A stretch of DNA of 49,514 bases. Origin: an uncultured Bacilli bacterium. Its GTDB lineage: Bacteria; Bacillota_I; Bacilli_A; RF39; UBA660. Below are positions 16,121 through 25,425 of this stretch, in pieces. The position numbers were made by a program, and so were the translations under genes. Numbering within the stretch: the first letter of the stretch is position 1; the number at the start of each line of letters is the position of its first letter. The notes below the pieces were generated by a model. The model saw only the letters and a list, made by a program, of their open reading frames with translations. It was not told the DNA's origin and searched no databases. The DNA is taken from contig CANQKO010000007.1 in the NCBI GenBank assembly GCA_947624505.1, forward strand, positions 1-49,514. The letters run 5' to 3'.

Positions 16121-18028
16121 ATGGCAAAATACGATGAATCATCGATCAAAATTTTAGAAGGTTTAGAAGCCGTTAGAAAACGTCCAGGTATGTATATTGG
16201 CTCAACAGATAAAAGGGGGCTTCATCATTTAGTATGGGAAATTGTTGATAATGGTATTGATGAAATAATTAATGGTTATGGTAATCATATTAAAATAGTT
16301 TTACATAAAGATGGATCAATTACCATTGCAGATAATGGAAGAGGTGTCCCAATTGGGATGCACGAAAGTGGTAAATCAACTCCTGAGGTTATCTATACAA
16401 TTTTACACGCTGGTGGTAAATTTGAAACAGGTAACTATAAAGTAAGTGGTGGTTTACACGGTGTTGGGGCAAGTGTTGTTAATGCTTTAAGTAGTAAGAT
16501 GGATGTTTTAATTTACCGGGATGGTTGTATATCTAATATTCGTTTTACTGATGGAGGAAAGGTTGAGTCACCTTTAAAGAAAATTGGGGAAACCAATAAA
16601 ACTGGTACCGTTGTTACTTTTCTTCCTGATTATAATATTTTTAAAAATTGTAATTTTTCTTATACAACGATATGTGAAAGAATGCAAGAAAGCGCTTTTC
16701 TAATTCCCAGTGTTACTATTGAAGTTATTGATGAAGATAGTAAAAGAGAAGTTAAATATCATTATGAAGATGGCTTAACTGATTTTATTAACTATATTAA
16801 TGAAGATAAAAATACTTTACATAAAGTTCTTAATTTTAGTGGTAGTAAAAATGGAATTGAAGTAAATGTCGCAATGCAATATACCGATACTTATAATGAA
16901 AATATTATTTCTTTTGTTAATAATGTTAAAACTAGTGATGGTGGTACACACGAAGTAGGATTTAAAACGGGTATTACCAAAGCTTTTAATGATTATGTTA
17001 AAAATAATAATTTAATTAAAGGAAAAGATACAACTTTTGATGGCTCTGATGTAAGAGAAGGTTTATCAGTTGTTATTAATTTAAGAATACCTGAAGATAG
17101 TTTACAATTTGAAGGTCAAACAAAAGGTAAACTTGGAACCCCAGAAGCTAGAAGTATAACCGAAAGTATAACTTATGAAAAGATTAAATTTTTCTTAGAA
17201 GAAAATAAAGAGATTGCTCTTAATATTGTAGAAAAAGCAATGAAGAGTAAAGTAGCAAGAGAAGCGGCAAGAAAAGCCAGAGAAGATGCGCGTAATGGAA
17301 AGGGTAAAAATAAAATAGAAAAGAATCTTTCCGGTAAACTTGCGCCGGCGACAACTAAAAATGGAAAGATTAATGAATTATTCTTAGTGGAGGGTGATTC
17401 AGCTGGTGGTTCAGCTAAAAGTGGTAGAGACCGTAAATTCCAAGCCATATTACCTTTAAGAGGAAAAGTTATTAATGCTGAAAAAACAAGTGTGGAAGAA
17501 ATTCTTAAAAATGAAGAAATAAATACGATTATTCATACAATTGGGGCTGGTCTTGGTAGTGATTTTATTGTTGAAGATAGTGCTTATGATAAAGTAATCA
17601 TTATGACCGATGCCGATGTGGATGGATCACATATTCAAATCTTACTTCTAACATTTTTTTATCGTTTTATGCGTCCTTTAATTGAGGCTGGTAAACTTTA
17701 TATTGCTAAACCACCTTTATATAAAATCGATTATGGTAAGAAGCATTTTTATGCTTATAGTGATGAAGAAAGATTTAAGATTATTTCCGAAAACACTGGT
17801 AAACCAGATATTTCCAGAAATAAAGGTTTAGGAGAAATGAATCCTGATGAACTTTGGGATACGACAATGAATCCTGATACTAGAACTTTAATCCGAGTTA
17901 ATATTTATGATGCTGCTTTAGCGGAAAAAAGAGTTAATGTTTTAATGGGCGATAAAGTTGAACCAAGAAAAGAATGGATTGAAGAAAACATTGTCTTTAC
18001 AATGGAAGATAGTTACAGAGTAGAATAG
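16121..18028 (+). CDS. parE: DNA topoisomerase IV subunit B
   Basis: ATPase subunit of topoisomerase IV, which decatenates daughter chromosomes. It has a GHKL ATPase domain (VDNGIDE, DNGRGVP and [15 protein letters not shown] motifs in the first 130 residues), a transducer domain, and the TOPRIM domain with [10 protein letters not shown] and DADVDGSH. I call ParE rather than GyrB because the stretch [19 protein letters not shown] and the following [14 protein letters not shown] are ParE-like, and because the partner is ParC-like. Length 635 aa. A GGTGA SD precedes the ATG. It forms an operon with parC, 7 bases downstream. Confidence 0.9.
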   Translation: MAKYDESSIKILEGLEAVRKRPGMYIGSTDKRGLHHLVWEIVDNGIDEIINGYGNHIKIVLHKDGSITIADNGRGVPIGMHESGKSTPEVIYTILHAGGKFETGNYKVSGGLHGVGASVVNALSSKMDVLIYRDGCISNIRFTDGGKVESPLKKIGETNKTGTVVTFLPDYNIFKNCNFSYTTICERMQESAFLIPSVTIEVIDEDSKREVKYHYEDGLTDFINYINEDKNTLHKVLNFSGSKNGIEVNVAMQYTDTYNENIISFVNNVKTSDGGTHEVGFKTGITKAFNDYVKNNNLIKGKDTTFDGSDVREGLSVVINLRIPEDSLQFEGQTKGKLGTPEARSITESITYEKIKFFLEENKEIALNIVEKAMKSKVAREAARKAREDARNGKGKNKIEKNLSGKLAPATTKNGKINELFLVEGDSAGGSAKSGRDRKFQAILPLRGKVINAEKTSVEEILKNEEINTIIHTIGAGLGSDFIVEDSAYDKVIIMTDADVDGSHIQILLLTFFYRFMRPLIEAGKLYIAKPPLYKIDYGKKHFYAYSDEERFKIISENTGKPDISRNKGLGEMNPDELWDTTMNPDTRTLIRVNIYDAALAEKRVNVLMGDKVEPRKEWIEENIVFTMEDSYRVE

Positions 18029-18035
18029 GTGTGTT

Positions 18036-20519
18036 ATGGAAAGTATAATAAAAAAAATAGAAGATTATGCCCTTGAAGAAATAATGGGGGAAAGATTTGC
18101 ATCATATGCCAAAGAAATAATTCAAGACCGAGCAATTCCTGATGTAAGAGATGGACTTAAACCTGTTCAAAGAAGAATTCTTTATGCTATGTATAATGCG
18201 GGAAACACTTATGATAAAAAATATGTTAAAAGTGCTGCCACAGTTGGTGATGTTTTAGGTAAATACCATCCCCATGGTGATTCATCTGTGTATGACGCAA
18301 TGGTTAGAATGAGTCAATGGTGGAAACAAAGTACGCCTTTAATTGATATGAAAGGTAATAATGGTTCCATGGATGGGGATCCAGCTGCAGCTTATCGTTA
18401 CACTGAAGCAAGACTTGCGAAAATTAGTAATGAACTTTTAGGTGACTTAGATAAAGAAACCGTTGAATGGGCCCCAAACTTTGATGATAGGTTACTTGAA
18501 CCAACTGTCTTGCCGGCTAAATTTCCTAATCTCTTAGTTAATGGTACAATGGGTATTAGTGCGGGTTATGCCACAAATATACCACCACATAACTTAGGAG
18601 AAATAATTGATGCCACGATTAAACGAATTGAATCACCTAATTGTCATTTAGATACTATTTTAGAAATAGTTAAAGGTCCTGATTTTCCAACCGGTGGCAT
18701 AGTTGAAGGTATAAATGGGATAAAAGATGCTTTTACTACCGGAAGAGGACGCATAATTGTTAAATCAAAATATAGTATTGTTAAAGAAAAAGGTAAAGAA
18801 AAAATTGTTATTACCGAAATACCTTATGATGTAAATAAAGCCTTACTTGTTAATAAAATAGATAGTTTAAGAATTGATAAAAAAATTGAAGGGATTGCTG
18901 AAGTAAGAGATGAATCAGACCGCGAAGGTTTAAGAATTGCAATTGATATTAAAAATGGGGCTAGTAGTGAATTAGTTTTAAATTATTTACTTAAAAATAC
19001 GGATTTACAAATAAGTTATAATTATAATATGGTAGCCATTGTTAATAGAGTTCCTAAAACTTTAGGTATTTTAGCAATAATTGATGCTTATATCGATCAT
19101 TTAAAAGAAGTTATTACGAGAAGATGTACTTTTGATTTAAAAGTAAAAGAAAAAAGACTAGAAATAGTTGAAGGTTTAATTAAATGTTTAAGTATTTTAG
19201 ATGAAGTTATTAAAGTTATTAGAAAAAGTAAAAATAAAAGTGATGCAGAAAATAATTTAGTTAAAGAATTTGCTTTTACTTTAGAACAAGCTAAAGCAAT
19301 AGTTAATTTACAATTATATCGTTTAACTAATACCGATGTTGTAGCTTTAGAAGAAGAATTAGAAAGTCTTAAAAAATTAATTGAGGGTCTAAAAGCTATT
19401 TTAAGTGATGAAAATGCCTTAAAATATGTAATGAAAAAAGAACTTAAAATTATTAAGAAAGAATATGAAGTACCAAGAAAAACTGAGATAAGAGATGAAA
19501 TAACAGAAATAAAATTAGACATGCGTGAAATGATTCCGAAAGAAAATGTTTGTGTCGTTATTTCTAATGAAGGTTATATTAAAAGAGTTAGCGCTAAATC
19601 TTATCAAGCATCTGATGGAGAGACCACTTTAAAACCCGGGGATTTTGTGACTAATTTATTTGAAACAACAACCCTTGATTATTTAGTTTTATTTACTAAT
19701 TTAGGTAATTACTTATTTATTCCGGTTTATAAAATTTTAGATGCTAAATGGAAAGAACTTGGTAAACATATTAGTAATTTAGTACCTCTTAATGAAAGTG
19801 AAAAAATAATTAATGCCTTTATTTTTGAAAATAATAAAAATTTAGTTTTATATACAAAAATGGGGATGGCTAAACAAATTAATACTAATGATTTAATAGT
19901 TAATCGTTATAATAAAACTTATACAGCAATTAAATTAAAAGATAATGATGAACTTATTAGTGTTTATTATAGTTTATTAAATACTTTAATCGTTACTAAA
20001 AATGGTTATTATTTAAAATATAATACAAATGAAATACCAGTTATTGGAGTTAAAGCCAGTGGTGTTAAAAGTATTAAGTTAGATAATGATGAAGTAGTAA
20101 GTGGTATTAGTTATAGTGATGATGAAGAATACTTAAATATCTTTACTAATAATTTAACTAGTAAAAGAGTTAAATTAATGGAATTAAAAACATTAAGTAG
20201 AGCTAAAAAAGGAACTATTTTAATAAAAAGAAATAAAACAGTTAATTATTATATTACTTATGCTTATATTGTTAATAGTAGAGATACTATTATAATGAAA
20301 AAAGATAATGAAATAACTGAAATTAAAGTTGCTGATATTCCTATAATGGATTTACTTAGTAATGGAAGTAATATAACTAAAGGTTATGTTGATGAATTTA
20401 AAATCAAAAATGATCCAATAAAAATAATTAATAAAGAAGAAGTAAAAGTCGAAGAAAAAGAAGATGTCAAAGAAGAACAAATATCTTTTGAAGATTTTAC
20501 TGAAGATTTTAAATTATAA
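18036..20519 (+). CDS. parC: DNA topoisomerase IV subunit A
   Basis: Breakage-reunion subunit of topoisomerase IV. The catalytic tyrosine is Tyr122 in YRYTEARL. The quinolone-determining region reads [12 protein letters not shown] (residues 78-89), with the usual Ser and an acidic Asp where Glu or Asp is common, so no resistance substitution is evident. The tower and coiled-coil (about 350-480) and the C-terminal beta-pinwheel (about 500-800) follow. Residues beyond about 800 form an acidic tail. 827 aa. ParC rather than GyrA is inferred from overall resemblance ([19 protein letters not shown]) and from pairing with parE. Confidence 0.9.
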   Translation: MESIIKKIEDYALEEIMGERFASYAKEIIQDRAIPDVRDGLKPVQRRILYAMYNAGNTYDKKYVKSAATVGDVLGKYHPHGDSSVYDAMVRMSQWWKQSTPLIDMKGNNGSMDGDPAAAYRYTEARLAKISNELLGDLDKETVEWAPNFDDRLLEPTVLPAKFPNLLVNGTMGISAGYATNIPPHNLGEIIDATIKRIESPNCHLDTILEIVKGPDFPTGGIVEGINGIKDAFTTGRGRIIVKSKYSIVKEKGKEKIVITEIPYDVNKALLVNKIDSLRIDKKIEGIAEVRDESDREGLRIAIDIKNGASSELVLNYLLKNTDLQISYNYNMVAIVNRVPKTLGILAIIDAYIDHLKEVITRRCTFDLKVKEKRLEIVEGLIKCLSILDEVIKVIRKSKNKSDAENNLVKEFAFTLEQAKAIVNLQLYRLTNTDVVALEEELESLKKLIEGLKAILSDENALKYVMKKELKIIKKEYEVPRKTEIRDEITEIKLDMREMIPKENVCVVISNEGYIKRVSAKSYQASDGETTLKPGDFVTNLFETTTLDYLVLFTNLGNYLFIPVYKILDAKWKELGKHISNLVPLNESEKIINAFIFENNKNLVLYTKMGMAKQINTNDLIVNRYNKTYTAIKLKDNDELISVYYSLLNTLIVTKNGYYLKYNTNEIPVIGVKASGVKSIKLDNDEVVSGISYSDDEEYLNIFTNNLTSKRVKLMELKTLSRAKKGTILIKRNKTVNYYITYAYIVNSRDTIIMKKDNEITEIKVADIPIMDLLSNGSNITKGYVDEFKIKNDPIKIINKEEVKVEEKEDVKEEQISFEDFTEDFKL

Positions 20520-20522
20520 TAT

Positions 20523-20561
20523 AATCACCTAGTAAAACATAATATTTACTAGGTGATTTTT
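20523..20561 (+). terminator. parC terminator that also holds the ylbD ribosome-binding site
   Basis: A 14-base-pair perfect stem (20523-20536 with 20545-20558) with an 8-base loop is followed by T residues (20557-20561). The SD of the next gene, AGGTGA (20551-20556), is entirely within the 3' arm, and its ATG is at 20564. Any transcript reading through would have this site paired. Confidence 0.85.
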
Positions 20562-20563
20562 AT

Positions 20564-20911
20564 ATGAGCAAAAAAGATGAATTTAAAGAATTTATTCGTC
20601 ATAAACCAGAACTAGTTGAGTATATAAAAAATAAAGAAATGACTATGCAACAATTTTATGAATTATATGATGTTTATGGAGATAGTGAAGAAGCTTGGAA
20701 GCCATATGAAAGAGGGGTAAATATTACCCCAAGTAAAATAACTGATTTTATGAAAAATATTAATTTAGATGAAATTCAAAAGCATATTAATACAGCGCAA
20801 AAAGCCCTTGGGGTAGTAGAAGATTTAACAACCAAAGGGGTAACTAATGCCACTAATGCGGTAAAAGGGCCAGTATCTCCTAGGCCACTAAATAAATTTT
20901 TTGAGGATTAA
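20564..20911 (+). CDS. ylbD: YlbD-like putative spore coat protein
   Basis: 115-residue protein resembling the YlbD coat-protein family. Diagnostic features are FKEFIRHKPELVEYIK (about 6-21), a central YELYDVYGDSEEAWKPYE (about 33-50), and an amphipathic C-terminal helix with EIQKHINTAQKAL. It is followed 2 bases later by a YlbE-like gene, the same neighbour order as in Bacillus, which supports both calls. Its SD lies in the terminator hairpin after parC. With the gerA operon, it suggests that the organism forms endospores. Confidence 0.7.
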   Translation: MSKKDEFKEFIRHKPELVEYIKNKEMTMQQFYELYDVYGDSEEAWKPYERGVNITPSKITDFMKNINLDEIQKHINTAQKALGVVEDLTTKGVTNATNAVKGPVSPRPLNKFFED

Positions 20912-20913
20912 AA

Positions 20914-21135
20914 ATGGAATATTTTTTACAACAAAAATTATTAGAAGATAAAAATTTTAAAAAATATTTAGATGCTAACTCTAATTATATTAAATATTTA
21001 AATCGTGATCCTGCCTTTTATAAAGTGTTTATGAAAGAAATGAAAGAAAAATATAAAGAAAGAACAACAGATAAATTAAATGACGCAATTAATACCATTG
21101 ATATAGTTTCATCTATTATTGATACTTTAAAATAA
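20914..21135 (+). CDS. ylbE: YlbE-like protein
   Basis: 73-residue protein. The pattern YLDANSNYIKYLNRDPAFYK (about 19-38) resembles the YlbE family core (a run of positions before a Leu-Asn-Arg-Asp-Pro). The C-terminal helix is charged. No membrane segment. The start is 2 bases after the ylbD stop, so the pair is translated from one message. Function is unknown; a sporulation association is inferred from ylbD. Confidence 0.65.
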   Translation: MEYFLQQKLLEDKNFKKYLDANSNYIKYLNRDPAFYKVFMKEMKEKYKERTTDKLNDAINTIDIVSSIIDTLK

Positions 21136-21136
21136 A

Positions 21137-21592
21137 TTATTTACATCTTTCATAAGGTACTCGTACATCAGTTAGATATAAAATATAATCAGTTGGTATA
21201 TTATAATATTTAGCTAAAATTATTAGTACTTTGTTAGGTATATCGTGATAACAAGTTTCATAATGGGAATATCCATTACGACTCATATTTATGATTTTAG
21301 CTATATCTTCTTGTAATAAATCTTTATTTTCTCTTATTTCTTTTAATCTATTCATATCGCTATTAATAGTTATAATATTACTTCTTTTATAACTATTTTT
21401 TTTATTTGTTAAACATAATATATAATCAATACTAGTATCATAGTATATAGCTATTTTTTTAAGAATATTAGTAGGTATATTAGTAATTTCTGTTTCATAT
21501 TGGGAATAGCCATTTTGACTCATTTCTAAATAGCTAGCTACATCTATTTGTTTTAAATTCTTTTCTTTCCTTAATTCTTTTAATCTATTCAT
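21137..21592 (-). CDS. Regulator with two tandem HTH_3 (Xre) domains
   Basis: Two copies of the same Cro/C1-type unit are joined head to tail: MNRLKELRKEKNLKQIDVAS at residue 1 and MNRLKEIRENKDLLQEDIAK near residue 79. Each is followed by NGYSQYET or NGYSHYET and a DYIL(C/Y)LTxxxxxYxR ending. This is a tandem duplication within one gene. ATG 21592 is preferred to GTG 21601 because it matches the start of the second repeat and of the related regulator at 49231; no good SD is visible. It diverges from the surface protein at 21707 over about 115 bases that contain two different inverted repeats, so it probably controls that gene and itself. Confidence 0.85.
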   Translation of the reverse strand: MNRLKELRKEKNLKQIDVASYLEMSQNGYSQYETEITNIPTNILKKIAIYYDTSIDYILCLTNKKNSYKRSNIITINSDMNRLKEIRENKDLLQEDIAKIINMSRNGYSHYETCYHDIPNKVLIILAKYYNIPTDYILYLTDVRVPYERCK

Positions 21593-21616
21593 ATATCTCA
21601 CAAAAAAATGTTATCA

Positions 21617-21706
21617 TATCGTTATTTGGGACATTGACATTTGTTCCAATTTACGATATACTCATTTTATAAATATCGTAATATGGAGCATAAAGGAGAT
21701 AAGAAT
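21617..21706 (+). promoter_or_regulatory. Promoter and operator region of the surface-protein gene
   Basis: The promoter TTGACA (21634-21639), 17 bases, TATACT (21657-21662) is nearly consensus. Inverted repeat 1, TTGGGACA (21626-21633) with TGTTCCAA (21642-21649), brackets the -35. Inverted repeat 2, TTACGATAT (21651-21659) with ATATCGTAA (21673-21681), overlaps the -10 and start site. A further half-site, ATATCGTTA, is at 21617-21625. The placement implies repression by the divergent double-HTH regulator. The SD and start, ATAAAGGAGATAAGAATATG, are identical to those at 49 kb. Confidence 0.65.
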
Positions 21707-23797
21707 ATGAAAAAGAATAAAAGAGTAGTTATAATAATTTCAATAGTAATATTAACAATAATAAATGTATTTTTAGTATTTAAAAAAGATACTAGTATAG
21801 TAGAAAAGAGTAAAGTAAGTAAAATAGAAAGAAAAGAATTTAGTATATATAAAGAACAAACTTATAATGGAGAAGATTGGAAAGAATCTAATGATACAAC
21901 ATTTCCAACCAGTGGTTATTTATTAAATACAACTAAAACTATGTGTTATGATTATAATGGTAACAAAATAGATTATAAACCAACCCAAGAATTAACAAAA
22001 GGAAGTATAGATGGAAGAGTAACAATAGAAAGTAGTAAAACAATATATTGTGAATTATATTTTGATTTAGATAATAAAGAACCAGAAGTAAAAGAATTTA
22101 GTATAACCGGAAAGACAAGTAGTGGTGATACATTAAATAATGGTTATACATATCAAACAGATAATATACCATATACATTAACTTATGAAGATGAAGATGT
22201 AACTCAATATTGTATAAGTAATACAAGTGAATGTACAGAATGGAAAGAAATAAAAGAAAAAACAAATACATTAACCATAGATGCAACTGATGGCGAAAAA
22301 ACAATGTATATATACTTAAAAGATAAAGCAAATAATGTATCAAGTGGAAAATCAGCAAAGATAACAGTAGATAGAACAGCACCAGTAGTAAATACTTTTA
22401 AATTAACAGGAAAAGCAGATGAAGGCCAACAATTAAGTGATAGTACAGAATATACTCATACAAAGAATATAACATATGATGCAACAATAGAAGAGAGTAA
22501 TATATCTGAGTATTGTATATATGAAGATAATTGTAGTTATACAAGTTTAACATCAACAACAATAAAAAATCAAAATTATACATTAAAAGATACAGAAGGA
22601 AACCATAGCGTAACAATAAGAGTAAAAGATAAAGCGGGGAATGAATCAGATGTATCAACTCAAAGTATAAAGTTAGATTTAAATAATCCAACAGCAACTA
22701 TTTCACCTAATACACACGATACAAGTAGTATAACAGTAACAGTAGGATATGAAGGACAAGATTCAATAATAGCAAGGCAATGTAAATTAGATAGTGAAAG
22801 CACTTGGACAGATGCAAAACCAGATGGAAGTTGTACAATAAGTGATTTAAGTGATGGAACAGAATATACCATCGAAGGAAGAGTAAGAGATGCATCAGGA
22901 AGATGGAATACAACATATCCAAATGTAACAGTTACAACAGACAAAGCTGGGTTTAGTGGAACAGGAAAGCAGTTAATTGAATATAATCCAAAAGGATTAA
23001 GTAGTGAACCGGACTGTCAAGGAATGTATAGATTTGTAGGACATTGTGACGCAGCGGATGATGGGTGTAATGGAATCATTGATAACTTCGTGTGTTTTGG
23101 TTATGAGGATGAGTCGGATTGTAAAGTTGATATTGCAAGCAACGAATATTTATATCGAATAATTGGAATTACTTCAGATGGTAAAATGAAATTAATTAAA
23201 AACAAGGAATTGACACAAAAATATAAATGGCATGAGAGTGACTCAAATATACAATGGAATGACTCGGATTTGTTTAATAATTTGAATAGTTCTGCTTACT
23301 TAACAAATTTATTATCTTCTTGGCAGAATGAAATAGAAAGATATAGCTGGCCAAATGGAGTAATAAACGATAGCGACACCAAATCGAGTGGTCAGTTCTT
23401 TTGCAATTTTGAGAAAAATTTACCGGGAATAAGCGCAAAAGTGGGCCTACTTACCGTCAGCGATTATTACTATGCGAATAATCAGAATGGTACCTCTTGC
23501 CGGAGTTCAGACTGTACAACAGTTTGGTTACATAAAAAAATGAATGGAGTGCCTTCTGAACTTAATAACAGCGAATGGATGATGCTTAGAAGTGATGCCG
23601 AGAGGACAAACATGTCATACTATATTTCAAGTAGTGGTCCGTTGGGGATGGCTCAGCTTGAAATTGGGGATTCGGTTAGGCCTGTCTTCTATCTTTCTCA
23701 ATCGACTTATATTTTCTCTGGCAGTGGTACTTCTACGGATCCGTTTATTGTGGGTAATCCGGAGTGTCCTGGTTGTGGAATCATCCCCATTCCCTGA
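21707..23797 (+). CDS. Surface protein with Ig-like repeats and a DUF6273-like C-terminal domain
   Basis: N-terminal membrane anchor or uncleaved signal (residues about 6-26), then a conserved linker (KVSKIERKEFSIY) shared with the protein at 49345. About residues 125-415 hold three Ig/fibronectin-like modules with recurring phrases such as KDKANNVSSGKS and KDKAGNESDVST. Residues about 430-690 are Cys- and Trp-rich, ending with WMMLRS and VRPVFYLS, the pattern of the DUF6273 (formylglycine-enzyme/lectin-like) family. The start is the ATG at 21707, with a strong SD. The last 800 bases look richer in G+C and use different codons from the first half, which is dominated by ata, aca and gta. The stop is TGA. 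Likely an exported adhesin-like protein under control of the divergent regulator. Confidence 0.8.
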   Translation: MKKNKRVVIIISIVILTIINVFLVFKKDTSIVEKSKVSKIERKEFSIYKEQTYNGEDWKESNDTTFPTSGYLLNTTKTMCYDYNGNKIDYKPTQELTKGSIDGRVTIESSKTIYCELYFDLDNKEPEVKEFSITGKTSSGDTLNNGYTYQTDNIPYTLTYEDEDVTQYCISNTSECTEWKEIKEKTNTLTIDATDGEKTMYIYLKDKANNVSSGKSAKITVDRTAPVVNTFKLTGKADEGQQLSDSTEYTHTKNITYDATIEESNISEYCIYEDNCSYTSLTSTTIKNQNYTLKDTEGNHSVTIRVKDKAGNESDVSTQSIKLDLNNPTATISPNTHDTSSITVTVGYEGQDSIIARQCKLDSESTWTDAKPDGSCTISDLSDGTEYTIEGRVRDASGRWNTTYPNVTVTTDKAGFSGTGKQLIEYNPKGLSSEPDCQGMYRFVGHCDAADDGCNGIIDNFVCFGYEDESDCKVDIASNEYLYRIIGITSDGKMKLIKNKELTQKYKWHESDSNIQWNDSDLFNNLNSSAYLTNLLSSWQNEIERYSWPNGVINDSDTKSSGQFFCNFEKNLPGISAKVGLLTVSDYYYANNQNGTSCRSSDCTTVWLHKKMNGVPSELNNSEWMMLRSDAERTNMSYYISSSGPLGMAQLEIGDSVRPVFYLSQSTYIFSGSGTSTDPFIVGNPECPGCGIIPIP

Positions 23798-23860
23798 GTG
23801 TGATTAATATTCTTTTCTTCCTTTATTTAAGAATTGGTTTTTTGATAAATCTCAATAGAA

Positions 23861-23957
23861 CGTACGTGGTTAGTTAAATGTAATGAATGTTCGAGAAGGA
23901 AAACTCGTAAAAACCTCATAGACTTAACTCTTGGGAAGGGAATTATTCCTTCCTTTT
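23861..23957 (+). other. Structured region and terminator after the surface-protein gene
   Basis: The 200 bases after the stop codon hold no gene. AGTTAA (23872-23877) can pair with TTAACT (23924-23929), enclosing a hairpin CGAG/CTCG (23892-23895 with 23904-23907). GGTT and AACC could form a further crossing helix. The region ends in a terminator hairpin: 23934-23941 with 23946-23953, then TTTT. It may be simply a long 3' end or a small RNA; the evidence does not decide. Confidence 0.4.
23934..23957 (+). terminator. Intrinsic terminator before sufC
   Basis: GGAAGGGA pairs with TTCCTTCC (eight pairs, one G-U) over a 4-base loop, followed by TTTT. It separates the surface-protein transcript from the SUF operon. 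Confidence 0.8.
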
Positions 23958-23986
23958 AGTTTGGTATTAAAATATATGTTAAATTA

Positions 23987-23995
23987 TGATATAAT
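23987..23995 (+). promoter_or_regulatory. Extended -10 promoter of the SUF operon
   Basis: TGATATAAT (23987-23995) is an extended -10 element without a clear -35, about 20 bases upstream of the sufC start. The same nonamer precedes the dlt-like operon at 36314-36322. Confidence 0.5.
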
Positions 23996-24015
23996 CGAAT
24001 ATGTAGGTGATTTAT

Positions 24016-24759
24016 ATGTTAAATATAGATAATATAAACTTATATATAAATGATAAAGTTTTATTTGAGGGATTAAACCTAAAAATTAATGCTGGTGAGA
24101 TTCACGTTTTAATGGGTAAAAATGGTGTTGGTAAGAGTAGTATTGCTAAAGCCATTTTGGGTGATGAAACATATAAAGTTGATGGTCATATTTATTATAA
24201 TGATATTGATATAACTAATTTAAATATCTATGAAAGAAGTAAGTTAGGAATTTATATTGTAAACCAAAGTCCAATGGAAATTGAAGGAGTTACTAATGCA
24301 GAAATGCTTAGAACTACTCTTAGTGATAAAACAAATGAACCAATTAACATTTTAAAATTTAATAAAGAATTAGAGAGTATTTGTGCATCTTTAGAGCTTG
24401 ATAAAAGATTTATTCATCAAGATATAAATGTTGGTTGTTCTGGTGGAGAAAAGAAAAAAATCGAGTTAATGCATATGTGGATGTTAAAACCATCATTTAT
24501 CATCTTAGATGAAATAGACTCAGGATTAGATGTTGATGCCATTAAGATAGTGGCTAATTCCTTAAAAAAATATTATGAAGAATATAAACCAAGTATATTA
24601 ATTATTACTCATTCTAATACTTTAATAGATACTTTTGATGATTATTATGTTCATTTACTTGATAATAAAAAAATATTATTAGAAGGAAATAAAGAATTAG
24701 CTAAAGAAATATTAAGTAAGGGTTATAAAAACTTAATAAAAGATGAGCATTTGTTATAA
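24016..24759 (+). CDS. sufC: Fe-S cluster assembly ATPase SufC
   Basis: ABC-type ATPase of the SUF scaffold complex. It carries Walker A GKNGVGKSS (about 35-43), the signature CSGGEKKKIEL (about 142-152) and Walker B FIILDEIDSGLD (about 163-174), followed by the D-loop and switch His (ITHS). The SufC-type KKIELMHMW after the signature separates it from transporters, and no transmembrane partner is present. ATG 24016 is chosen over GTG 24007 because TAGGTGA (24004-24010) is its SD. It begins a compact operon with a short sufD-like gene and sufS. Confidence 0.93.
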   Translation: MLNIDNINLYINDKVLFEGLNLKINAGEIHVLMGKNGVGKSSIAKAILGDETYKVDGHIYYNDIDITNLNIYERSKLGIYIVNQSPMEIEGVTNAEMLRTTLSDKTNEPINILKFNKELESICASLELDKRFIHQDINVGCSGGEKKKIELMHMWMLKPSFIILDEIDSGLDVDAIKIVANSLKKYYEEYKPSILIITHSNTLIDTFDDYYVHLLDNKKILLEGNKELAKEILSKGYKNLIKDEHLL

Positions 24760-24774
24760 GAGAGAATTAATAAA

Positions 24775-25425
24775 ATGAATAAAATATTAGTAAGTGATAT
24801 TATAGAGTTATGTAATAATGAATATGTAATAAATGTTAAAAGTAATGATGTAATTTTTAATGTAGAAGGTAATGTTAAAGTATATTTAATAGATGAATTA
24901 ATAAATAATTTAGATATTAATTTAAAAGATAATAGTAAATTAGATGTCTATTTTTGTAATAAAAATGTTAATAACAATGTAGTTATTAACATTAAGCAAA
25001 ATAATAATTCTGAAATTAATTTAAATTTATCTATTATAAGTAATGCTAAAAGAGAAATAATTGTTAATAATAATATATATGGTAATAATAATAAATCAAT
25101 GATTAGTAGTAGAATTATAAGTAATAAGGAATTAATTAAAAATATTATCAATGTTTATGTAGAAAAAGATACAATCGATAATATTGCTTTAGAAGATTTA
25201 AAAGGAATAACTAATGGGGGATTAATTCAAATTGAACCAAATATTACTTGTTTAAGTAATGAAGTTTCTGCTAATCACTTAACAACAATAGGTAATTTTA
25301 GTAAGGAAGCAATTAATTATTTAATGAGTAAAGGTTTAAAAGAATTAGAAGCTAAAAAATTAATATTACAAGGTTTTATTTATAGTAATCAAAGTGATTA
25401 TATAAAAAATATGGGAGGTGATTAA
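24775..25425 (+). CDS. sufD: Short SufD/SufB-family scaffold protein
   Basis: Member of the SufB/SufD family, recognised by its C-terminal core: IEPNITCLSNEVSANHL (about 151-167), TIG, then EAINYLMSKGLKELEAKKLILQGF (split motif, about 174-197). This matches the family's ending, including the His after Val-x-x. The upstream part is a run of Asn- and Ile-rich strands consistent with a shortened beta-helix. At 216 aa it is about half the length of ordinary SufB or SufD. In full systems SufB and SufD form a heterodimer with SufC; here only this one protein is present, so it may form a homodimer. Cys157 in the core is a candidate ligand or sulphur acceptor (inference). Confidence 0.8.
   Translation: MNKILVSDIIELCNNEYVINVKSNDVIFNVEGNVKVYLIDELINNLDINLKDNSKLDVYFCNKNVNNNVVINIKQNNNSEINLNLSIISNAKREIIVNNNIYGNNNKSMISSRIISNKELIKNIINVYVEKDTIDNIALEDLKGITNGGLIQIEPNITCLSNEVSANHLTTIGNFSKEAINYLMSKGLKELEAKKLILQGFIYSNQSDYIKNMGGD

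Noticed and set aside
16121-20519. gyrB-gyrA instead of parE-parC
   Set aside because: The TOPRIM-side sequence ([15 protein letters not shown]) and the partner's N-terminal region resemble ParE and ParC, and no recF/dnaN context is present; some uncertainty remains.
22098-22944. Long minus-strand reading frames opposite the surface-protein gene
   Set aside because: Composition (Leu, Tyr and His repeats) is that of an antisense shadow of a repetitive, A-rich coding strand; there are no SDs or family matches.
13008-23797. Diversity-generating retroelement formed by the RT and the surface protein with a lectin-like C-terminus
   Set aside because: The RT has retron-specific NAxxH and VTG motifs and a retron RNA directly upstream; no template/variable repeat pair or accessory Avd gene was seen, and the two genes are 8 kb apart.
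23871-23930. tRNA gene near the tgttcgagaagg sequence
   Set aside because: No acceptor stem, D arm or CCA-compatible end could be drawn; the pairing is a simple nested hairpin.
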